A stretch of 64,000 bases of DNA from Pedobacter helvus (lineage in GTDB: Bacteria; Bacteroidota; Bacteroidia; Sphingobacteriales; Sphingobacteriaceae): assembly GCF_005925325.1 (NCBI RefSeq), contig NZ_SRMP01000002.1, positions 496,001 through 560,000 on the forward strand, given 5' to 3'. The position numbers and the translations under genes are program-made. Position 1 is the stretch's first letter; each line of letters starts with the position of its first letter. Shown here in pieces: positions 25,793-35,165 of this stretch. The notes under the pieces are model-generated. The model searched no databases. It was not told the DNA's origin and was given only the letters and a program-made list of their open reading frames with translations.

Positions 25793-26746
25793 ATGAATGA
25801 CGAGTTATTGATAAAGTTTCTGCTTAAGGAGACCACATCGGAAGAAAATAAAGAAGTCCAAAATTGGATGGTGGCCGATGCCGAAAACGAAAAATATTAT
25901 CGCCAATTTGAACGCATCTGGAAGGAAAGCGAAGCGCTAGCCCAAGCATCAACAGTAGACGAAGAATTAGCTTGGCAAAAATTTAAACAGCGTGTTGATG
26001 AGAAGCAAACAACCGTTCCAGTGGTTAAGAAACTAAAGCTAGCGCAGTTTTGGTTGCGTATTGCTGCGGTATTTGCTATTTGCTTTGGTAGTTGGTTGGT
26101 TTACCAAAACTTGAACGGATATACCGATTTGGTTAGCAGTGAGGTAGTGCTCAATCAAGAATTGCCTGATGGAAGTAAATTGGTTTTAAACAAAAATACC
26201 AGCATCAGCTATGCTAGCAACTTTAAATCCAATCGTAAAGTAGAGCTCGAACAAGGTGAGGTTTTCTTTGATGTGGCACATGATCGTTCGCATCCTTTTG
26301 TAATCGATATCAAAGGTGTAAAAGTAGAAGTGGTGGGGACTTCATTTAACATCAAGAGATTTAAAAATGCGGTAGAAGTGATTGTGGAAACAGGCGTTGT
26401 TAAAGTCAGCAAAGATAGTCAGCAATTGAAGCTCTTGAAAGGTGAAAGCATCATGTTGGCAGACGATGAAAAGATAATTGCGAAACAAAAAACCGAAGAT
26501 GAGCTTTATAGTTACTATCGAACCCAGTTGTTTGTTACCAATAATACGCCGCTACCTAAGTTGATAAATACACTTGGCGAAGCATATGGAGCAAAAATTT
26601 CGTTAAGTGAGCAGGTAAAAAAAGATCGAATTTCTACTACTTTGCCATTCAAGTTTTCGTTAGAAAAAAATCTGGAAACTATTTGTGAAACGCTGGATTT
26701 AAAGATGCAACGTAACCAGGATGAGATTTTGTTGTCTAAAAAGTAG
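25793..26746 (+). CDS. FecR family anti-sigma factor
   Basis: A 317-residue inner-membrane protein. The cytoplasmic N-terminus (about 1-80) would hold the sigma factor. One membrane segment (FWLRIAAVFAICFGSWLVY, about residues 84-102) follows, then the periplasmic FecR domain (LPDGSKLVLNKNTSISYASNF ... GEVFFDVAHDRSHPFVI ... VEVVGTSFNIK) and the C-terminal DUF4974-type domain (LINTLGEAYGAKISLSEQ). In known systems the periplasmic part receives a signal from the STN domain of an outer-membrane receptor. Here an STN-domain gene follows after only 2 bp, but it is not a TonB-dependent receptor. Confidence 0.93.
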   Translation: MNDELLIKFLLKETTSEENKEVQNWMVADAENEKYYRQFERIWKESEALAQASTVDEELAWQKFKQRVDEKQTTVPVVKKLKLAQFWLRIAAVFAICFGSWLVYQNLNGYTDLVSSEVVLNQELPDGSKLVLNKNTSISYASNFKSNRKVELEQGEVFFDVAHDRSHPFVIDIKGVKVEVVGTSFNIKRFKNAVEVIVETGVVKVSKDSQQLKLLKGESIMLADDEKIIAKQKTEDELYSYYRTQLFVTNNTPLPKLINTLGEAYGAKISLSEQVKKDRISTTLPFKFSLEKNLETICETLDLKMQRNQDEILLSKK

Positions 26747-26748
26747 AA

Positions 26749-28536
26749 ATGAAAATCAGACTATTTATTACGCTTCTTTTTATCAGTTCCTTTTGTGCTG
26801 CTCAAACTGCCGTTAATTATAACCAAAGCAACCTTGCTAAGCTGGTGACTTTAGATTTAAAGGCACATAAAATTAGTAATGTGTTGCAGAAAATAGGTAA
26901 TGCCGGTGGATTTTATTTCACTTATAACGGCGCCCTATTTGGTCAAGACAGCATCGTAAACTTAAATGTTCGCAATAAGCCAGTTCGAGAAGTTTTAGAA
27001 CAGCTTTTTGATGGTAAGGTAGACTATAAAGAAAATGCAGAATACATTATCCTTCGTTATGCTGTTAACCATTTCGCTATCGAAGCGGAAAGCATTATCA
27101 CCGCAGAAAATTTATATGCCATTACCGGTAGGGTGGTTGATACGCAAACTGGTAAGAAAGTAAAAAATGCTAGTGTTTACGAAAAGCGACTGTTGCAATC
27201 TGCATTAACAGATGATGAAGGTTTTTTTAGTTTAAGGTTTAAAGGTGCGCATGATGCAATTGTTTTAACTGCTAGTAAAGAAACTTATCGGGATACTTCG
27301 ATTGTATTTCTTTCTAGTATCGATATTAAGCCGAAGGGATATAATGATCCCGATAAAAATAAGGGGACTTTCGTATCTAACTTACTCGATAACATTAAGA
27401 TCGGACGTTGGTTAACTTCTTCTAAGCAGCGTATTAGAAATATAAATGTTCCAGATTTTCTGACCAATATGCCGGTTCAGGCCTCGCTTGTGCCAGGTTT
27501 AAGTTCTCATGGCAGCATGAGTGGTAGTGTGGTAAATAAATTCTCACTTAATTTAATTGGCGGATATACCGCAGGGGTAGATGGTGCAGAAATAGCAGGC
27601 GTGTTTAATATCAACAAAACGGATGTAAGATATGCTCAAGTTGCGGGGGTATTGAATTTAGCTGGAGGGACTACCGAAGGAGTACAAGTGGCAGGTGTTT
27701 TTAATGTAGTTGGGCAAAATGCGAATGGAGTTCAGGTGTCGGGTGTTTACAATCATGTAAGAGGTAAAACTAATGGTATTCAGGTTTCTACAGCCAATTT
27801 TACGAGAGGACTTGTAGAGGGTATGCAGATTTCGGCGGTAGGCAATGTCGCCGGTCAAAAATTAAGGGGTTTTCAATTAACTGGGTTTTTAAACCTAGTT
27901 AGGAGAGATGTTGATGGTTTTCAGATCTCTGGCGTTATAAATAGTACTTTGCAAAACCTAAAAGGGGTGCAGCTCTCTGGAATTCTTAATTACGCAAAAC
28001 ACAATAAAGGTTTTCAATTGGGACTAGTCAACGTGGCAGACACTTCTTCTGGTGTAAGCTTTGGGCTAATTAATTTCGTAAAGCGTGGCTATCATAAGAT
28101 AAGTATTTCTTCTAATGATGTAATCAATACCAACATCGCTTTTAAAGGTGGAAATTCTAGCCTTTATACAATATTCCTATTAGGTAAAAACTTCGTAGCG
28201 CAAGAAAATATCGAAACGTTTGGATTGGGTTTTGGCCACGATTTTTTTGCAGGCAAAAGATTTTCATTTTCTACCGAATTAACTGCACAACACCTGCATC
28301 TAGGTAGATGGGATCACGCCAATATCCTAAATAGGTTTCAATTGAATCTACAGTTAAGGTTATCTAAGCTGTTGAGCATCTATGGCGCTCCGGTAATTAA
28401 TTATTATGTAAGTGAAGCGCCTACTGACTACGTCGTGGCATCGGGTTATAAATCTCAAATTTCACCAAGTTACAGTAAAGATATTCGTGGCCATAAAGGT
28501 TGGCTTGGTTGGTCTGTTGGTGTAAATCTATTTTAA
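26749..28536 (+). CDS. STN-domain, carboxypeptidase-regulatory-like, repeat/barrel surface protein
   Basis: A 595-residue protein. Signal peptide (FCAAQ); STN/secretin-type domain at about 25-110 (VTLDLKAHKISNVLQKIGNAG ... VREVLEQLF); carboxypeptidase-regulatory-like domain at about 122-190 (YAITGRVVDTQTGKKVKNASVYE). After a linker come about ten 15-16-residue repeats with consensus GVQVAGVxNxxxx (about 275-450), and a tail of beta-strand type ending NLF. The repeat and tail parts match the layout of the 22434 protein, including a shared GLINF/GIINI junction. There is no TonB plug or 22-strand barrel. STN domains contact FecR in known systems, so this protein is the probable signal donor. What it senses is unknown. 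Confidence 0.82.
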   Translation: MKIRLFITLLFISSFCAAQTAVNYNQSNLAKLVTLDLKAHKISNVLQKIGNAGGFYFTYNGALFGQDSIVNLNVRNKPVREVLEQLFDGKVDYKENAEYIILRYAVNHFAIEAESIITAENLYAITGRVVDTQTGKKVKNASVYEKRLLQSALTDDEGFFSLRFKGAHDAIVLTASKETYRDTSIVFLSSIDIKPKGYNDPDKNKGTFVSNLLDNIKIGRWLTSSKQRIRNINVPDFLTNMPVQASLVPGLSSHGSMSGSVVNKFSLNLIGGYTAGVDGAEIAGVFNINKTDVRYAQVAGVLNLAGGTTEGVQVAGVFNVVGQNANGVQVSGVYNHVRGKTNGIQVSTANFTRGLVEGMQISAVGNVAGQKLRGFQLTGFLNLVRRDVDGFQISGVINSTLQNLKGVQLSGILNYAKHNKGFQLGLVNVADTSSGVSFGLINFVKRGYHKISISSNDVINTNIAFKGGNSSLYTIFLLGKNFVAQENIETFGLGFGHDFFAGKRFSFSTELTAQHLHLGRWDHANILNRFQLNLQLRLSKLLSIYGAPVINYYVSEAPTDYVVASGYKSQISPSYSKDIRGHKGWLGWSVGVNLF

Positions 28537-28639
28537 ATTAGTGAGCACTCGTTTGATAAAATCAAGAATTAAGTGCCGAGTTATATAGCAAATATCCAAT
28601 GTGTATTTAAAAATGAAGGGATGATAATTTAAGCTCTCA

Positions 28640-31600
28640 TTATATGATGACGATCTTTTTTGAATAAATCTTTTCGGCGGTTTTGATCGTTAGCACGTAA
28701 GTACCTTTTGCAAATTTGGATACGTTCAAGTTTTCAATAACCGTTCCGCTCATTTGTTTGCTTTGTTGATATACCTGCTGACCTAATATGTTTGTTAAAC
28801 TTAACGTAACAGCTTGCTGATTGGTAATTTCAAATGCAACAGTTAGCTCTCTAGCGGTGGGTACCGGGAAGATTTGTAGTTTAATTTCATTTTCACCGCT
28901 GTTAGTATTTAGAAATGTAATTTCATTGGATATCACAATGCAGTTATTGCCAATTGTTGTCCAAGCCTGGTATTTGCCAGCTTTTAAAGGCTTGTAAGTT
29001 TGACCTGTGGCATTCTCTATTTGTGCTCCGTTAACATACCAGCTAGTATTGCCAACTAAATTGGTTACCAGTTCATCACCATTTCTAGCTATTAAAAATT
29101 TGGGAACCGGCACTTCCACCCGAGCAGCTCCCATACATCCCAAAGCTTTAACCTTCACGTCATAAAAATAATAATAGAAAGATGCTGGTTGGGTAGCATT
29201 GTTACCTGTAATATTGAATATTTCTAAGGCCGAACTTAGCGGATAAATACTGCTACTAACACCGTTATTCCTAAAAATGGTGGCGCCGTCTTCGTATACG
29301 GTGCGTATAGAGTAATTTCCAGCCGTAGGGAATGTAAGGTTCAAAAAATAAACTTCTCCTTGGTCGGTCAAATCATCGGGTGCTGTACCTGCCATTGGAA
29401 CGTTTCTCGTGGCATTTACACGGAGTGTAGTACTAGAAACTTCTACGCCAGTTTCATTTTCTACATAAATTTTGATGGTTCCTGGATAGCCAATATATAG
29501 TCGAGCGCTTTCCAAAATAGTAGGCGCACTGACACGTACATTAACTTTACTTGTGGTTTGTAGATATGTCCCGCTACCTAATCTTGCTTCGTATTTATTT
29601 TTAGGCCCGAGGGTGCTGGTGTAATCGTTTAATGCAGCGTAGTAGGTGTTATTAGCTGATGTAATAGTGGTGCTGATATTATTTCCATAAGCAATAGGAA
29701 CAGTAGAAGTGTTGTTTTCGTACCAGTAAGTTATTCCATCGCCATTAGCACTCAATTGATACTGTTTGGTATTATCGCAGTAGAATGCTGTTGTGTTCGC
29801 TAAAGCCGGAGCTAAACTTACTTGCTCGGTTTTAATCATCGCATCATTTGATGAAACCAGATCAGTACTTAACAAAGTTTTGGCATTGATTTGATAAGTT
29901 TTTCCTGCATTTGCAGCATAAGTTCCGGGCAAAGTAAACTCTTGTTCTTGCGATGGTTTGATTTCTCCGGTGTAAGTTCCACTTAGCGTAGCAATGGTAT
30001 TATTCGCTTCTGTAATGGTTGCATTAACAGTAATATTAGAAATGCTTTGAGTTCCGAAGTTTCGTATCACTACAGTTACCGTTTGTTGAGGATTTGAACA
30101 GTTAGATGTCCTGTCTTTGATCGCGGCAATTCCAACATCGGTACTAGTACCTACAAATTTAACTCGGTAATCTTGGGTTTCACCTTTGGTATAGTTTCCA
30201 CAGGCTTGTACTACGTTGGCATCATTGGTCTCTGCTAATACTAATCTCAATAACGAAAAGCTATTGATGCCAACTGTTGTAGGAACCGAGAGGTTAGCTG
30301 TTAGCAAGCCAGTGCCGTTGATTACTGCGCTGGTAGCAACCAACTCATTGCTGTCGTTGAAATCGCCATCGCCATTCCAATCCATAAAAACTTTGGCAAC
30401 TTTGTTAAAATTTGCGCCGCAAGTTCCCAAAGAGAGCGTTAAGGGATAAGTTCTTGCTTTTTCCAACTCAATGGTTTGGTTGGTGAAATCATTATATGAA
30501 GTACACCCCGCTGCTGCCGTGTAATTAATGTTAGCTAAACTAAATCCAGTGATTTTAGAATCATTTGGAGATAATGGTGCAGAGGCACAATATGGATTTC
30601 CGCCAATACCAGTAACTACTATAGAATAAGCTTGCGAACCTGATTTTAAAGTGCCTTTATGGGAAATGGTGAAAGTGTAGGTCTTGCCTGGAACAGCGTC
30701 GGCAATGAAAATTTGTTCCACATTGTCTCTAAAGTTATCACCTTTCGTGGCTGCCGAAGACGGGTTTGCAGGATTTAAAATCCAAGGGGAAAAGGTAGTG
30801 ATTCCATCACTTGCTCTCATATCTAGATCATTAACCAATCTCAATGTGGGGTTGTTTAGTGCATTTTGTTCAGGAATAACAGTTGCTTCAGGATCTGTCC
30901 AAGCAATTGTAGCTATGATTGGGCCATCTCCAGAAGCAATCACATTAAAGTTCTCGGTTGCACCTTGACTTAGCACTTTTTCTGTAATCGAGCTTTTTGT
31001 TCCATTAGTTAAGATCGCCTTTGCTGCGCTTTCCGTATTCATTAATCCCCAACCAAATATATAATCTGGCCCTGGGTTTGGGCCTGCCTCACTAGCGGTG
31101 CCTAAGGTTAGTGCTTTCAGGGTAGCAGCTCTCATAAAGCTGTTATTTTTTTGATGATAAAGTTCTTGCAGAAGCACCAAAGAGCCGCTTACACTCGGCG
31201 CAGCCATAGATGTGCCAGACAAAGTGGTATAACTTTGATTGCCTGTAGTGTTGGTGGTCGATGTTACGTTAACACCATCGGCAGCTATATCTGGTTTGAT
31301 CCTACCATCATCAGTTGGCCCCCATGCGCTAAAAGACGAAATAGTAATATCGCTGGGCGTTACCGTGCCATAAGTAAGTGGGTTTACAGCCGCAACAGTC
31401 ATGATATTTTTAGCTACAGCGTAAGTTCCCAAAATGTCATAGCCATCATTGCTAGAAATTCCGGCTGGTCTAGGGCCAGCATCAACTAAAATCTTGTTAG
31501 TATTATAGCGAAAATAGTTTGTTCCTACGGCTGGCCCATTGCTATTTCTGTAGTTGCCGCCAGATTTTACTGGTAAGTAATAAGGTGCATTATAGCAGAT

Positions 31601-32368
31601 CTTGTCCCACTCTTGGGCATCTGTATCATAATATCCAAATTTGTAGTCTTCGTTTTCACCTGGTCGCCCTAAAAATTCCCATCTATTTGCGGTTGTGTTT
31701 TCATACCAACCTGCCGAGGTACCATATGAATGATTAGATATTAAAAGCGATGCTGCGTAATTCGACATTTCTGAGTTGTCATTGTTAAAATCGAATGATA
31801 ACAACTTTGGAAGACCGTAAGCCATTCCTTTGGCATTTGGATTTTTCCCTTCGGCCATGATGGTTCCTGCAACGTGTGTGGCATGGCTAGACGATGAGGT
31901 AGCGCCATCTTTAACTTCAACTCTGTTGTTTTGGAATTCTATGTGGGTGGTTAATACTGCACCTCCGTCCCAAATGGCTATTTTGTCGTTGGGTATGGTA
32001 CTACCGCTTAAATTTAGTCCTAGCGAGCCACCAGCATATAATTTGTTGGTATTAATGGTTGCTGCGGATATAGCATTATTTTCGGTGATCTTGTATAAAG
32101 GCAGTCCAAAATCGTCTACTCCATATAAAGAGAAAACCTTACCTTCTCTAGTTATCCCAAAAGTTTCCCAACCTTTTTCTGCAGCAAGCGTAAAGGCACG
32201 CGAACGCTTGTTAATTTGCATCGTATTAAGCTCTATCGCATTTTGCTTTAGGAAAACTGTATTGGTTTGGTTTTGTTTATTAGCTTGAGCGTATAGTTTA
32301 TCGATGTTGATTAAACACGAAATAACCAGTATGGTTAGCAGCAGGTATGGAAGTTTTAGGCTACGCAT
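28640..32368 (-). CDS. S8 subtilisin-like protease with GEVED domain and T9SS sorting signal
   Basis: A 1242-residue secreted protein with a signal peptide ending KLYAQ. The catalytic triad of subtilisins is visible: Asp134 (AIWDGG), His165 (HATHVAGTI) and Ser387 (LSGTSMAAPSVSG). Further along come a GEVED-type domain (CTSYNDFTNQTIEL ... VFMDWNGDGDFNDSNELV), Ig-like/CARDB-type segments, and a C-terminal type A sorting domain (LQIFPVPTARELTVAFE ... FAKGTYVLTIKT ... KKIVII). It should be exported by T9SS and either released or anchored on the surface. Its target is probably extracellular protein. It converges on the STN-protein operon with no clear terminator between. Confidence 0.93.
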   Translation of the reverse strand: MRSLKLPYLLLTILVISCLINIDKLYAQANKQNQTNTVFLKQNAIELNTMQINKRSRAFTLAAEKGWETFGITREGKVFSLYGVDDFGLPLYKITENNAISAATINTNKLYAGGSLGLNLSGSTIPNDKIAIWDGGAVLTTHIEFQNNRVEVKDGATSSSSHATHVAGTIMAEGKNPNAKGMAYGLPKLLSFDFNNDNSEMSNYAASLLISNHSYGTSAGWYENTTANRWEFLGRPGENEDYKFGYYDTDAQEWDKICYNAPYYLPVKSGGNYRNSNGPAVGTNYFRYNTNKILVDAGPRPAGISSNDGYDILGTYAVAKNIMTVAAVNPLTYGTVTPSDITISSFSAWGPTDDGRIKPDIAADGVNVTSTTNTTGNQSYTTLSGTSMAAPSVSGSLVLLQELYHQKNNSFMRAATLKALTLGTASEAGPNPGPDYIFGWGLMNTESAAKAILTNGTKSSITEKVLSQGATENFNVIASGDGPIIATIAWTDPEATVIPEQNALNNPTLRLVNDLDMRASDGITTFSPWILNPANPSSAATKGDNFRDNVEQIFIADAVPGKTYTFTISHKGTLKSGSQAYSIVVTGIGGNPYCASAPLSPNDSKITGFSLANINYTAAAGCTSYNDFTNQTIELEKARTYPLTLSLGTCGANFNKVAKVFMDWNGDGDFNDSNELVATSAVINGTGLLTANLSVPTTVGINSFSLLRLVLAETNDANVVQACGNYTKGETQDYRVKFVGTSTDVGIAAIKDRTSNCSNPQQTVTVVIRNFGTQSISNITVNATITEANNTIATLSGTYTGEIKPSQEQEFTLPGTYAANAGKTYQINAKTLLSTDLVSSNDAMIKTEQVSLAPALANTTAFYCDNTKQYQLSANGDGITYWYENNTSTVPIAYGNNISTTITSANNTYYAALNDYTSTLGPKNKYEARLGSGTYLQTTSKVNVRVSAPTILESARLYIGYPGTIKIYVENETGVEVSSTTLRVNATRNVPMAGTAPDDLTDQGEVYFLNLTFPTAGNYSIRTVYEDGATIFRNNGVSSSIYPLSSALEIFNITGNNATQPASFYYYFYDVKVKALGCMGAARVEVPVPKFLIARNGDELVTNLVGNTSWYVNGAQIENATGQTYKPLKAGKYQAWTTIGNNCIVISNEITFLNTNSGENEIKLQIFPVPTARELTVAFEITNQQAVTLSLTNILGQQVYQQSKQMSGTVIENLNVSKFAKGTYVLTIKTAEKIYSKKIVII

Positions 32369-32419
32369 TTAATAATCTAAATAATTGATTAATTTAAGGA
32401 CAATTTTACGCATAACGAT

Positions 32420-32884
32420 ATGACCTACATTAAAAAGATAGCATTTTTATGTTTTTTGATTCCATTAATGAGCTGTTCAGTACAAAAAGAAGGCACACCT
32501 AAAATAAAACAAGGTGTTTTTGGTTCCGTAACTTGGGTAGAAGGAAATATGATGCCTTCTCCAGACGCACCAAAATCTGCTGGAAAAAAAGGAGTGGAGA
32601 GAGAAATCCAAATCTATGAAGTGGTTACTTTTAAAGATGTGAAGGGAGAGGCCCCGCTATTCGAGAAGGTAATTGGCAAACTGGTTAAAACAGTGAAATC
32701 TAATGCAAAGGGGTTTTATGAATGCGAACTCCCAGTGGGTAAATATTCCGTATTCACCGTAGAAGAAGGTACAAAGCTTTTCGCCAACAATTCTGACGGC
32801 GAGGGAAAGATCAATAGTGTTAAAATTGAAAATGGCAAAGTGGTGCAGCTCGACATACAGATCAACTATAAAGCGGCATATTAA
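32420..32884 (+). CDS. Small lipoprotein, function unknown
   Basis: A 154-residue protein with a lipoprotein signal (IPLMSC, Cys19). The mature part begins VQKEGTPKIKQGVFGSVTWVEGNMMPSP and has a carboxypeptidase-regulatory-like feel (GSVTWVEG ... KSNAKGFYECELPVGKYSVFTVEEG), that is, a small Ig-like beta-sandwich. No enzyme motif is seen. It is divergent from the protease gene and converges on the kinase gene. The likely location is the outer membrane or periplasm. Confidence 0.75.
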   Translation: MTYIKKIAFLCFLIPLMSCSVQKEGTPKIKQGVFGSVTWVEGNMMPSPDAPKSAGKKGVEREIQIYEVVTFKDVKGEAPLFEKVIGKLVKTVKSNAKGFYECELPVGKYSVFTVEEGTKLFANNSDGEGKINSVKIENGKVVQLDIQINYKAAY

Positions 32885-32911
32885 GGCGTTGGTATAAGTA
32901 CCTTTATTAAC

Positions 32912-33775
32912 TTAGTCTGCTTTTTCTAATATTCCTTCTCTTTTTAAGATATAATCGAAAATTCCTTCAATTGGCTTTTGAAGTGTTTTACCTATTTTAA
33001 GATTGTTTTCTGCAAATACGGCACGTAACTCGTCTTGGTAATAATAGCTGATAGAACCTACAAAGTTGCACTCGAGGTTTTTATAATTTTTGTAATCTTT
33101 TACGTTAGTATCTATGAATTCTTGAAATCCTTCCTTCAAAGTTTTTTGGATAAAAGGATGCTGTTTGTTGTGGATCATAAATCTGCTAAACGTAGCGAGG
33201 TACGAATTTGGGAAAGGCTTTTGGTATACATTCTCTACTACAATATCTTTACTCACCTCGAAAGTAGCAGCAAAAATATCCCTTAGATCAGCTGGCATAG
33301 TTTTGTGTAGGTAGGAGATCAGCATTTTTTTGCCGAAATATGTGCCTGATCCTTCATCACCTAGAATATAGCCTAAACCATGGTTGCCGCTAAATACAGT
33401 CGTGCCGTCGTAGTAAGCAATGTTAGAACCCGTTCCTAAAATACAAGCCAATCCCTTTTTATCACCACAAGTAGCATAAGCAGAGCCTATCAAATCGTGA
33501 TCTACACTGATAAAAGCATTTTTGAAAAAAGTAGATAAGCCGTTAGATACAATTTCATGCTTATCTGGATTTAAGCACCCAGCACCAAAAAAGTAAACTT
33601 CTTTTACTTGATCAGCAATTGCAGACATCTCTTTATTCTTAGAAAGTATCCTAAATACATCTTGGGCGTTTGCAAAATATGGGTTAATGCCTTGTGTATT
33701 AAAAGAGAGTGTTTGTTCTGGGCTATAGGCCATCCAGTCTGTTTTGGATGAACCACTGTCTGCAACTAAAATCAT
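32912..33775 (-). CDS. BadF/BadG-type ATPase, probable N-acetylglucosamine kinase
   Basis: A 287-residue protein of the ASKHA fold. The N-terminal phosphate loop is VADSGSSKTDW, the second nucleotide motif ACILGTGSNIAYYDG, followed by the family block LGYILGDEGSGTYFGKKML. These are the marks of the BadF-type N-acetylglucosamine kinases common in Bacteroidota, which phosphorylate amino sugars recovered from peptidoglycan or chitin. Substrate specificity was not tested. It stands next to the tolC-like gene of the efflux operon with a 59-bp gap and may be co-transcribed with it by readthrough. Confidence 0.85.
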   Translation of the reverse strand: MILVADSGSSKTDWMAYSPEQTLSFNTQGINPYFANAQDVFRILSKNKEMSAIADQVKEVYFFGAGCLNPDKHEIVSNGLSTFFKNAFISVDHDLIGSAYATCGDKKGLACILGTGSNIAYYDGTTVFSGNHGLGYILGDEGSGTYFGKKMLISYLHKTMPADLRDIFAATFEVSKDIVVENVYQKPFPNSYLATFSRFMIHNKQHPFIQKTLKEGFQEFIDTNVKDYKNYKNLECNFVGSISYYYQDELRAVFAENNLKIGKTLQKPIEGIFDYILKREGILEKAD

Positions 33776-33834
33776 CTTCTAAGATAATAATTTTTTTTAA
33801 AAAGTATACCCGATGATTTTTGCCCTATAATTTA

Positions 33835-35160
33835 TTATTGCAGGTTCAAGGTTCCACTAAGTTGTTTTAGATAGATTTCGGCCAATTTACCTTGATATTT
33901 AATTTCCAAATACCTATTGTTTGCATCTATAGCATTTCTTTGTGCTTCCCTCAATTCTAAAGGCGTGATATTGCCCAATCTATATTTTTCTAACGTGATA
34001 TCAAGGTTCTGATTAGCAATATCGATATTTCCTTTCTCCAGTTTCGCTAATTCTATAAAAGTGGTATAATCTTGATACGCACTTGTTAATTGAGCCGATA
34101 CATTTTGCTTTGTTTGATCTAACTGTAGATTTGCAGAGCTGATGTTCACTTTTGCATTTCGCTCATTTTGGCGTTGTAGAAAGCCATTGAAAATGTTGAA
34201 ACTTGCAGTAAGTCCGTAACTAAAACCTTGTGCCCTAAATTGGGTATTAAAACCCGTAGGCGATTGACTTTTGTTGAAATCGTAACCACTATTTACACTA
34301 ATTTGTGGGTATCTACTTCCTTGCACTTGCTTTAAATTCAGCTCAGCAACTTTTTTGTTTAGGATGGCACTTTGTATGGCCGGATTTAATTGTTCTAACT
34401 GGGAGGCAAGTGTCGTATAGTTTAGGTTTTCTTCAATATCAAAAGCATTGTCTACCACAAATTTGATATTTACATCTCTCGCCAACAATTGATTTAACGC
34501 AACCTGATAATTGTTAAGCAGGTTTTTCTGCTGTAAATAAGCCGACGTGTCTGTATTGTAATCTACTTGAGCGGCTAAAACATCTAATTTAGAACCGCGG
34601 CCAATTTTTAACTTGCTGTCTGCAATGCGCAAACGAAAGGCAGAGACGTCAATAGTACTATCTGCAGCGACTACTAATTGTTGTTGTTTAGCGACATTGT
34701 AATACGCAGAGAGTACATCGGTAATGGTGGTCAAAATTTGTTGATCGACATTTTTCTCGCCTTGCTCACGTAAAGTTTTTAAACGCTCATAATTGGCAAA
34801 CATGGTAAAGCCATCGAAGATTGTCCAATCTAAACCCACACCATAGCCCATATTACTGTTACGGGCACCGTTGATCCTTCTTTCGGTACCGCTAGCTTGT
34901 GTTTGTACAGTATTTTGTCTACTTCCACCGGTATTAAAAGTTGCTGCCGCTATAGGTAACATTCCGGCGTTGCCTATGTTGGCGTTGTTTTTCGCTATTT
35001 CAACTTCGTTTTTAATTAATTTAATATCGTAGTTGTTTTGTAAAGCAATGCTGATGGCTTCTTTCAAAGTTAATTTCTCTTGCCCATGAACCATTGAGAT
35101 GCTGAAAAAGCATATCGAAAGTGTAGCGAGCAATCCGTGGATATAATGTTTCATTTTCAA
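33835..35160 (-). CDS. TolC family outer membrane efflux protein
   Basis: A 441-residue protein with a signal peptide (SMVHGQ) and two repeated alpha-helical hairpin/strand halves typical of TolC (LTLKEAISIALQNNYDIKLIKNEVEIAKNN; later YRLGNITPLELREAQRNAIDANNRYLEIKYQGKLAEIYL). It forms the outer-membrane channel of the tripartite pump encoded directly upstream. It is the third gene of the operon and starts 5 bp after the permease stop. Confidence 0.93.
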   Translation of the reverse strand: MKMKHYIHGLLATLSICFFSISMVHGQEKLTLKEAISIALQNNYDIKLIKNEVEIAKNNANIGNAGMLPIAAATFNTGGSRQNTVQTQASGTERRINGARNSNMGYGVGLDWTIFDGFTMFANYERLKTLREQGEKNVDQQILTTITDVLSAYYNVAKQQQLVVAADSTIDVSAFRLRIADSKLKIGRGSKLDVLAAQVDYNTDTSAYLQQKNLLNNYQVALNQLLARDVNIKFVVDNAFDIEENLNYTTLASQLEQLNPAIQSAILNKKVAELNLKQVQGSRYPQISVNSGYDFNKSQSPTGFNTQFRAQGFSYGLTASFNIFNGFLQRQNERNAKVNISSANLQLDQTKQNVSAQLTSAYQDYTTFIELAKLEKGNIDIANQNLDITLEKYRLGNITPLELREAQRNAIDANNRYLEIKYQGKLAEIYLKQLSGTLNLQ

Positions 35161-35165
35161 TTGCG

